Shown here one piece after another: positions 1 through 5,152 of a stretch of DNA of 6,281 nt (positions within the stretch are counted from its first letter, which is position 1; the number at the start of each line of letters is the position of its first letter). The notes under the pieces are model-generated. The model was not told the origin of the DNA. It saw only the letters and a list, made by a program, of their open reading frames with translations, and made no database searches. The stretch comes from Eubacteriales bacterium. Its GTDB lineage: Bacteria > Bacillota > Clostridia > Acetivibrionales > STF1-152. The stretch covers positions 1-6,281 of the forward strand of contig JAQVNH010000066.1 of the NCBI GenBank assembly GCA_028703215.1, read 5' to 3'. Position numbers and translations under genes: made by a program.

Positions 1-2
1 AA

Positions 3-89
3 CTTATGCAGGCGGAGGGAATAAACATAAAAACGGCGGAGGCAGTTTACAGATATTTCCATGGAATAATTGCGGCGGAGGATAAATAG
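3..89 (+). CDS. 3' end of an unidentified gene, cut by the left edge
   Basis: Only about 28 codons are visible and I do not recognise the product. Two frames are open from the edge. The frame ending in TAG at 87-89 gives a mixed polar and hydrophobic tail containing AVYRYFHGIIAAEDK. Its stop overlaps the next start by one base (TAGTG), a typical translational-coupling arrangement, and 22 of its 28 codons begin with a purine. The competing frame (2-85, stop TAA) gives a glycine-rich tail ending NNCGGG, and its three GGG triplets come from three copies of the DNA word GGCGGAGG. I prefer the first frame, but only slightly. Either way a gene ends immediately before the metallophosphoesterase and is probably in the same operon. 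Confidence 0.4.
   Translation, partial: LMQAEGINIKTAEAVYRYFHGIIAAEDK
77..81 (+). promoter_or_regulatory. Ribosome binding site for the GTG-started metallophosphoesterase
   Basis: GGAGG ends seven bases before the GTG at 89. This fixes the non-ATG start, because the nearby ATG at 61 runs into a stop after one codon and the next in-frame ATG would remove the metal-binding D8 and H10. It lies inside the upstream gene's last codons, so the two genes are probably translationally coupled. Confidence 0.8.
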
Positions 90-787
90 TGGCGGTATAT
101 GCGATCGGTGATCTGCATCTTGCGCTTAGCGTAGACAAACCAATGGACGTGTTCGGCGGAAGATGGCAGGATTACATGAAAAGAATAGAGCAAAACTGGA
201 GGAATAAGGTCCTGGCAGAAGATTATGTTCTGATACCCGGAGACATTTCCTGGGCGACTTATCTCAACCATGCCCATAATGATTTTGAGTTCATCAACGA
301 TCTTCCCGGAAAGAAAATAATATCCAAGGGCAATCATGACTACTGGTGGACTACAATGAATAAACTGGAAGCCTTTGTTTCGGAGAACGGCTACGATACC
401 ATCAGCTTCCTTCACAACAACAGCTATGATCTTGGAAATATGACGGTATGCGGCACAAGGGGATGGAAGTGTCCCGGAGACGACGAATTCGACCAAGAGG
501 ACGAGAAATTATACGGCAGGGAAATACAAAGACTTGAGTTGTCATTGAAAAGCGCTTCGCGATCAGATAATCCGTTAACCGTAATGCTTCATTATCCGCC
601 GTTCAGCAGCGGTTCATTGTCCTCGGGATTTACTGAAGTCATGAAAGCCTATAAGACAGACAAGTGTGTTTATGGTCATTTGCATGGAGAATATTTAAAA
701 AATGCCTATTCGGGTTTTATTGACGGTATAGAATATATTTTTGTTTCGGCAGATCATCTCAGATTTGATCCTGTAAAAATCCTATAG
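89..787 (+). CDS. Calcineurin-like metallophosphoesterase
   Basis: This 232-residue cytosolic enzyme belongs to the calcineurin-like phosphoesterase superfamily, which uses a two-metal centre (often Mn or Fe) to hydrolyse phosphate esters. The full signature set is visible in order: GDLH at 7-10 (D8, H10), GDISWA at 51-56 (D52), GNHD at 81-84 (N82, H83), LHYPPF with H168, and GHLHG with H197 and H199. All expected metal ligands are present and there is no signal peptide or membrane segment. The length and the WAT and GNHDYWW features resemble the small uncharacterised bacterial subgroup sometimes labelled CT488-type; that assignment is from memory. The substrate cannot be deduced. The GTG start at 89 follows GGAGG at 77-81. 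It overlaps the stop of the preceding gene and is separated from tig by a promoter-bearing gap, so it probably belongs to the upstream operon rather than the protease unit. Confidence 0.9.
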   Translation: MAVYAIGDLHLALSVDKPMDVFGGRWQDYMKRIEQNWRNKVLAEDYVLIPGDISWATYLNHAHNDFEFINDLPGKKIISKGNHDYWWTTMNKLEAFVSENGYDTISFLHNNSYDLGNMTVCGTRGWKCPGDDEFDQEDEKLYGREIQRLELSLKSASRSDNPLTVMLHYPPFSSGSLSSGFTEVMKAYKTDKCVYGHLHGEYLKNAYSGFIDGIEYIFVSADHLRFDPVKIL

Positions 788-848
788 GAAAAAGTATTGA
801 ACTGCCTCGCGCCAGAACTTAAACGGCGGATCGAATGCTGCTTTTTGC

Positions 849-876
849 TGGACAAACAGGTATTATATGATACAAT
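849..876 (+). promoter_or_regulatory. Predicted sigma-70/sigma-A type promoter of tig with extended -10
   Basis: A TGGACA box (849-854, five of six to TTGACA) is followed by a 16-base spacer and TACAAT (871-876, five of six to TATAAT). A TG at 868-869, one base before the -10, makes it an extended -10 element. Transcription would start near 883, leaving a leader of about 70 bases before the tig ATG. It is the best promoter match I found in the intergenic regions and would drive tig and probably clpP, clpX and uppP. No CIRCE (TTAGCACTC/GAGTGCTAA) or CtsR-type heptad repeat is visible beside it. Confidence 0.6.
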
Positions 877-952
877 GTTAAGGTTAAAATGCCACTGAAA
901 AGGGTATGTTATAAAACAGAATAAACAATAAGGGCTGGAGGAATCAATCATA

Positions 953-2242
953 ATGAATGTCAAGGTTGAAAATGTTGAGAAAAACACTGTTCTTCTTGAG
1001 ATAGAAGTCGAAGAAGAAAAATTTAAAGAAAGTCTGCAAAAGGCTTATCTTCAAAACAAGGGCAGGTTTTCTGTTCCGGGATTCAGAAAAGGCAAGGTGC
1101 CTATGAACATCATGGTAAATTACTATGGCATAGAGGTCCTGTACGAAGATGCGTTCAATATCGCATTTCCGGAAGCTTATGAAGAGGCGGTAAAAGAAAA
1201 AGGTCTCGAGCCTGTTGACAAACCTGAGATAGATATAAAACAGATAGAAAGCGGGAAAAATCTGATATTCACCGCCAAGGTGACCGTAAAGCCGGAAGTT
1301 GCTTTGGGAGAATATAAGGGAATAAAAATCAAGAAACAGAAAGTCTCTGTTTCGAAAGAGGATGTTGATAAGGAGATCGCGCAGATACAGAAAAGGAACG
1401 CGCGGATCGTGGCGGCGGACGACGGCAGGCAGATCCGGAAGGATGATATTGCTGTTATCGACTATGAAGGCTTTCTGGGAGAGAAGGCGTTCGAAGGAGG
1501 CAAAGGAGAAAATCATCAGCTTACGATAGGAAGCGGACAGTTTATTCCCGGCTTTGAGGACCAGCTGATAGGCGCCAAAACGGGCGATACCGTCGACGTG
1601 AATGTTACCTTTCCCAAAGAGTATCACAGCGAGGATCTGGCAGGAAAAGAAGCATTTTTCAAGGTGAAAATCAAGGAGATAAAGATAAGTCAGTTGCCTG
1701 TCCTGGATGATGAGTTTGCCAAAGACGTCAGCGAATTCGACACACTCGAAGAATATAAAGCCGACATGAAGGCACAGCTGGAAAAGAAAGAGAATGAAAG
1801 GATCGAGAACGACTATAACTCTGAAGCGATCAGCACCGTCTCGGAGAATGCAACGATAGACATCCCGCCGGTGATGGTCGAAGACCAGATAGACGACATC
1901 GTCAAGGAATTTGAAATGACTCTGCGGTATCAGGGGCTCGATCTAGAACAATATTTCAAAGTTACCGGAAGCGATGAAAAAGCATTCAGGGAAAGCTTGA
2001 AAGAAAGAGCGGAGCGCGAGGTAAGAAACCGGCTCACGATAGAGACGATCAGCAAAGCGGAAAAAATTGAGCCTTCGCAGGAAGCTCTTGAAAAAGAAAT
2101 AGAGGAAATGGCCGCAAACTACAAGCAGAAACCTGAGGATTTCAGGAAAAAACTCAGAGAAGAGGATATCGCGTATCTGAAAGAAAGCCTGAAATTCAGG
2201 GATACGGTTAAATTCATAGTTCAAAACGCAGTAATCAAATGA
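953..2242 (+). CDS. tig: Trigger factor, ribosome-associated chaperone and peptidyl-prolyl isomerase
   Basis: Trigger factor docks beside the ribosomal exit tunnel, shelters nascent chains and carries cis-trans prolyl isomerase activity. The 429 residues match the usual family length. The N-terminal ribosome-binding domain (about 1-145) carries the docking signature GFRKGKVP at 43-50. An FKBP-type isomerase domain lies at about 164-243, recognisable from DDIAVIDYEG, the IPGFEDQLIGAKTGD stretch and FPKEYHSEDLAGKEAFFKV. The rest is the helical, charged C-terminal cradle that holds substrate. The ATG at 953 gives the family-typical start MNVKVE; GGAGG at 937-941 is 11 bases upstream, slightly longer than ideal. 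A promoter lies just before it. It is followed by clpP and clpX, the classic order, which fits the known hand-over of trigger factor clients to ClpXP. The domains are intact and no frameshift is seen. Confidence 0.98.
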   Translation: MNVKVENVEKNTVLLEIEVEEEKFKESLQKAYLQNKGRFSVPGFRKGKVPMNIMVNYYGIEVLYEDAFNIAFPEAYEEAVKEKGLEPVDKPEIDIKQIESGKNLIFTAKVTVKPEVALGEYKGIKIKKQKVSVSKEDVDKEIAQIQKRNARIVAADDGRQIRKDDIAVIDYEGFLGEKAFEGGKGENHQLTIGSGQFIPGFEDQLIGAKTGDTVDVNVTFPKEYHSEDLAGKEAFFKVKIKEIKISQLPVLDDEFAKDVSEFDTLEEYKADMKAQLEKKENERIENDYNSEAISTVSENATIDIPPVMVEDQIDDIVKEFEMTLRYQGLDLEQYFKVTGSDEKAFRESLKERAEREVRNRLTIETISKAEKIEPSQEALEKEIEEMAANYKQKPEDFRKKLREEDIAYLKESLKFRDTVKFIVQNAVIK

Positions 2243-2329
2243 CGTAGCAATTAAATAACAGGATGCAACGAAAAAAATAAATCAAAAAATCAAATAAAAA
2301 AAAGCATGATAAGATAGCAGAAATTGCTG

Positions 2330-2335
2330 AGGAGG
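2330..2335 (+). promoter_or_regulatory. Strong ribosome binding site of clpP
   Basis: AGGAGG, part of TGAGGAGGT, lies seven bases before the clpP ATG at 2343. It is the closest match to the anti-Shine-Dalgarno sequence in the window and suggests that ClpP is translated efficiently, as expected for a 14-subunit peptidase. Confidence 0.8.
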
Positions 2336-2342
2336 TAATAAA

Positions 2343-2930
2343 ATGGGATTAGTGCCTATTGTAGTTGAACAGACCAACCGGGGGGAAAGGTCTTACGACA
2401 TTTACTCAAGACTTTTGAAAGACCGGATAATCATATTGGGAGACGAGGTCAATGATGTGACGGCAAGTCTTGTTATCGCGCAGATGCTGTATCTTGAAGC
2501 CGAGGATCCTGACAAGGATATACTCTTGTATATAAACAGTCCCGGCGGATCTGTTTCGGCTGGTTTTGCGATATATGACACGATGCAGTACGTTAAGCCT
2601 GATGTATCGACGATATGTGTGGGTATGGGAGCAAGCATGGGCGCGTTCCTTTTGGCGGCGGGAGCCAAGGGCAAAAGATTTGCTCTCCCGAATGCGGAGA
2701 TCTTGATACACCAGCCGCTGGGAGGCATGAGAGGCCAGGCTACAGACATAAAGATACACACAGAGTGGCTTCTCAAAATCAAGAATAAACTCAATGTGAT
2801 TTTAAGCGAAAGAACGGGTCAGCCAATGGAACGCATAGAAAAGGATGTGGAAAGAGATTTCTTCATGTCCGCCGAAGATGCGAAGGCTTATGGTTTGATC
2901 GATGATATAATGGTCAGAAAAGCAAAATGA
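2343..2930 (+). CDS. clpP: ATP-dependent Clp protease proteolytic subunit ClpP
   Basis: ClpP is the cytosolic serine peptidase that forms a barrel of two heptameric rings and degrades proteins fed in by ClpX or ClpC-type unfoldases. The 195-residue length is standard. The catalytic triad is visible: S98 within GMGASMGAF, H123 within LIHQPLGG and D172 within ERDFFMS. The glycine-rich SPGGS at 66-70 forms the oxyanion and strand-binding region. The N-terminus (LVPIVVEQT, then RGERSYDIYSRLL) is the usual axial-loop and ring-contact segment of bacterial ClpP1-type subunits. The ATG at 2343 follows AGGAGG seven bases away. It lies 100 bases after tig with no terminator between, and 10 bases before clpX, so co-transcription is likely. 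No CtsR operator is visible upstream. All key residues are present and it should be active. Confidence 0.98.
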   Translation: MGLVPIVVEQTNRGERSYDIYSRLLKDRIIILGDEVNDVTASLVIAQMLYLEAEDPDKDILLYINSPGGSVSAGFAIYDTMQYVKPDVSTICVGMGASMGAFLLAAGAKGKRFALPNAEILIHQPLGGMRGQATDIKIHTEWLLKIKNKLNVILSERTGQPMERIEKDVERDFFMSAEDAKAYGLIDDIMVRKAK

Positions 2931-2935
2931 GGTGA
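2929..2935 (+). promoter_or_regulatory. Ribosome binding site deciding the TTG start of clpX
   Basis: GAGGTGA overlaps the clpP stop codon and ends five bases before TTG at 2941, with the GAGG core eight bases away. This favours TTG 2941 over the in-frame GTG at 2932, which lies inside this motif and has no purine-rich site of its own. The resulting protein begins MAKNEEK, like typical ClpX. The overlap with the clpP stop points to coupled translation of clpP and clpX. Confidence 0.7.
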
Positions 2936-2940
2936 AAATC

Positions 2941-4236
2941 TTGGCAAAAAATGAAGAAAAAAAACAACTGAAATGTTCTTTTTGCGGCAAAGCGCAGGAG
3001 CAAGTCAAAAGGCTCGTAGCAGGGCCGAATGTCTATATATGCGATGAATGTGTTAATCTGTGCTCTGATATTCTTGAAGAGGAAATATCTGATGGCGGAT
3101 TTGATGTCAAGCTTGACGACATTCCAAAGCCCAAGGCAATCAAGGAATCACTGGACCAGTACGTGATCGGGCAGGATCTCGCAAAGAAGACTTTATCTGT
3201 GGCTGTTTACAACCACTATAAAAGAATCAAGTCCGGAGTAGATACTGACGATGTCGAATTGCAGAAAAGCAATATAATCATGCTTGGTCCCACAGGTTCG
3301 GGGAAAACCTTGCTTGCTCAGACGCTTGCCAGGATACTTAATGTGCCTTTTGCAATAGCCGATGCGACCTCTTTGACTGAGGCCGGATATGTGGGCGAAG
3401 ATGTCGAGAACATTCTTCTCAAGCTTATACAGGCTGCGGATTATGATATCGAAAGCGCTGAAAAAGGTATCATCTATATAGATGAAATTGACAAAATAAC
3501 TCGCAAATCCGAGAATCCTTCGATTACACGGGATGTAAGCGGAGAGGGAGTCCAGCAGGCATTGCTTAAAATTCTTGAGGGAACGGTCGCTTCGGTTCCT
3601 CCGCAAGGCGGGAGAAAACATCCTCATCAGGAGTTTATTCAAATCGACACCACAAATATTCTGTTTATTTGCGGCGGAGCATTCGATGGCCTCGAGAAGA
3701 TCATACAAAACAGAATAGGGAAGAATATCATCGGATTCGGATCGCAGATCGACAGCAAAAAAAACTCCGATGTGGGGGATATCCTCAAGCATATCCTCCC
3801 GCAGGATCTTCTGAAATATGGCCTCATACCGGAATTTGTCGGCAGAGTTCCGATAATCGTGTCCTTGCATTCACTTGACAAAGAATCAATGATAAGGATA
3901 TTGAGAGAGCCCAAAAACGCTCTCTTAAGACAATATCAGAAATTGTTTGAGATGGATGACACTTATCTGGAATTTACAGATGAAGCTGTCGAGCTCATCG
4001 CGGAAAAGGCGATAAAACGTAATACCGGAGCGAGAGGACTCAGGTCCATACTTGAGGAACTTATGCTGGATGTTATGTACGAGATCCCTTCTTCAAACAA
4101 CATAGAAAAGTGCATTATCAGCAGAAAAACTGTTGAGATGTCGCTTCCGCCGGAGCAGGTCATAAATGAAAATCGCGCAAGCCTCAAAAAACACTCTCCG
4201 AAGAAGCCGAAGCTCAAAAAAGAGTCAGTGTCATAA
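2941..4236 (+). CDS. clpX: ATP-dependent Clp protease ATP-binding subunit ClpX
   Basis: ClpX is the hexameric AAA+ unfoldase that recognises tagged or native substrates, unfolds them with ATP and threads them into ClpP. Using the TTG start, the protein has 431 residues, normal for the family. In order it has the N-terminal zinc-binding domain with four cysteines (C12, C15, C34, C37), Walker A GPTGSGKT at 116-123, the GYVG pore loop at 149-152, Walker B with D181 and E182, the RKH pore-loop motif at 225-227, the IGF loop at 264-266 that docks on ClpP, an arginine-finger region EFVGRVP with R302, and the sensor-2 motif GARGLR at 363-368. The last residues form a short lysine-rich tail. An alternative GTG start at 2932 would add three residues but lacks a ribosome binding site. 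It starts 10 bases after clpP, so partner subunits are co-expressed. uppP follows after 30 bases where lon is often found. Confidence 0.98.
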   Translation: MAKNEEKKQLKCSFCGKAQEQVKRLVAGPNVYICDECVNLCSDILEEEISDGGFDVKLDDIPKPKAIKESLDQYVIGQDLAKKTLSVAVYNHYKRIKSGVDTDDVELQKSNIIMLGPTGSGKTLLAQTLARILNVPFAIADATSLTEAGYVGEDVENILLKLIQAADYDIESAEKGIIYIDEIDKITRKSENPSITRDVSGEGVQQALLKILEGTVASVPPQGGRKHPHQEFIQIDTTNILFICGGAFDGLEKIIQNRIGKNIIGFGSQIDSKKNSDVGDILKHILPQDLLKYGLIPEFVGRVPIIVSLHSLDKESMIRILREPKNALLRQYQKLFEMDDTYLEFTDEAVELIAEKAIKRNTGARGLRSILEELMLDVMYEIPSSNNIEKCIISRKTVEMSLPPEQVINENRASLKKHSPKKPKLKKESVS

Positions 4237-4253
4237 TTATCTTATAAATTTCC

Positions 4254-4258
4254 GGAGG
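4254..4258 (+). promoter_or_regulatory. Ribosome binding site deciding the TTG start of uppP
   Basis: GGAGG ends eight bases before TTG at 4267. No in-frame ATG lies near the expected N-terminus, and the conserved membrane motif begins at about residue 13, so this TTG is well supported as the start. Confidence 0.75.
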
Positions 4259-4266
4259 ACACTAAT

Positions 4267-5067
4267 TTGAGTATCTTAGAAGCTATCATTCTCGGGATAG
4301 TTCAAGGGTTTACCGAGTTTCTTCCTGTCAGCAGTTCCGGACATCTCGTGATGCTGCAAATGCTGTTCGGGATAGAAGAGGGGGCTCTCGTATTTGACAT
4401 CGCGCTTCATTTGGCCACTCTTATTCCCGTAATAATCATTTTCCGCAAGGATATTCTGGCAATAATCAGGAAGCCGTTCTCAAAAATGACGGCTCTCCTT
4501 GCTGCTGCCCTTGTGCCGACCGGAATAATAGCTCTTCTTTTCAGCGATTTCATCGAGGAAACATTCCAATCGGGAAAGTTCCTCGGGATTGCATTCGTAA
4601 TCACCGGACTAGTCTTGTGGTTTGCAGACAAAGCAAAAAACAAAAAGAAAGATGAAAAAACAGCAACGTTCAAAGATGCCGCATTCATAGGAACAGCTCA
4701 GGCAATAGCTATTTTGCCGGCGCTTTCCCGATCCGGTTTGACGATATCGGCTGCGCTGGCCACCGGAATGAGCAGAGATTTCGCCCTGAAATTCTCTTTC
4801 CTTCTTTCGATACCGACAATATTGGGAGCGGCGGCAAAAGGCGGCTATGATATGTTGAAAACAAATCAGCCGGTATCGCTTGAACTCTTGCCGACAATAA
4901 TTGCAGTTATTGCTGCCTCTGTGTGCGGATATCTTGCAATTAGATTCATGAAACGGATACTTGAAAAGGGAAGCCTGAGAGTATTCTCGTACTATGTTTT
5001 TTCACTGGGAGCGCTGATACTCATAGATCAATTCTTTTTTGGTTTGGTTTTTGAAAAGATTTTTTAA
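4267..5067 (+). CDS. uppP: Undecaprenyl-diphosphate phosphatase UppP (BacA family)
   Basis: This integral membrane enzyme dephosphorylates undecaprenyl diphosphate to the monophosphate carrier used for peptidoglycan and other wall polymers; the family gives bacitracin resistance when abundant. The 266 residues are the usual length and contain many hydrophobic segments, about eight membrane helices by eye. Motif 1 is QGFTEFLPVSSSGH at 13-26, where Q13 and E17 form the (E/Q)xxxE acidic motif and H26 matches the catalytic histidine. Motif 2 is SRSG with R155, inside LPALSRSGLTIS at 150-161. The family consensus is PGxSRSG; here alanine (A152) replaces the glycine. A lysine-rich loop (about 122-131) is probably cytosolic. 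The TTG start is set by GGAGG at 4254-4258. With a 30-base gap from clpX and no terminator or clear promoter, it is probably the last gene of the tig-clpP-clpX transcript, ending at the hairpin at 5103. Confidence 0.95.
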   Translation: MSILEAIILGIVQGFTEFLPVSSSGHLVMLQMLFGIEEGALVFDIALHLATLIPVIIIFRKDILAIIRKPFSKMTALLAAALVPTGIIALLFSDFIEETFQSGKFLGIAFVITGLVLWFADKAKNKKKDEKTATFKDAAFIGTAQAIAILPALSRSGLTISAALATGMSRDFALKFSFLLSIPTILGAAAKGGYDMLKTNQPVSLELLPTIIAVIAASVCGYLAIRFMKRILEKGSLRVFSYYVFSLGALILIDQFFFGLVFEKIF

Positions 5068-5102
5068 CTGATCGATCACTCAACGGCAGACTGCAAAATA
5101 AT

Positions 5103-5137
5103 AGCCTCCCACAATGAAAAGTGAGAGGCTGTTTTTT
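5103..5137 (+). terminator. Rho-independent terminator, probably bidirectional
   Basis: A ten-pair stem (AGCCTCCCAC at 5103-5112 against GTGAGAGGCT at 5121-5130, with one C-A mismatch at 5109/5124) closes an eight-base loop and is followed by G and six T at 5132-5137. It lies 35 bases after the uppP stop. On the other strand the same hairpin is followed by CTATTATTTTGC, a weaker U-tract, and it sits 23 bases beyond the stop of the convergent minus-strand gene, so it probably ends both transcripts. Confidence 0.88.
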
Positions 5138-5152
5138 ATCTTTTGTAAAAAC

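Noticed and set aside
825..846. Weak hairpin followed by five T after the metallophosphoesterase gene
   Set aside because: The best stem is only five pairs with two G-T wobbles (GGCGG with CTGCT) and its second arm runs into the T-tract, so it is not a convincing terminator.
944..1627. Long minus-strand open frame opposite tig (227 codons)
   Set aside because: It is antisense to the conserved trigger factor domains, its product is a Phe/Tyr/Leu-rich mirror of Lys/Glu-rich codons, and it has no recognisable motif.
2246..2328. Inverted repeat AGCAATT / AATTGCT flanking the tig-clpP gap
   Set aside because: Seven bases separated by about 70 AT-rich bases is easily expected by chance and has no U-tract or known operator form.
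3193..3870. Long minus-strand open frame opposite clpX (225 codons)
   Set aside because: It lies entirely over the conserved AAA+ core of clpX and shows no domain of its own, so it is a shadow frame.
4237..4266. TATAAA-like box at the end of clpX as a separate uppP promoter
   Set aside because: No -35 box lies at a suitable distance and the gap is too short; read-through from clpX is simpler.
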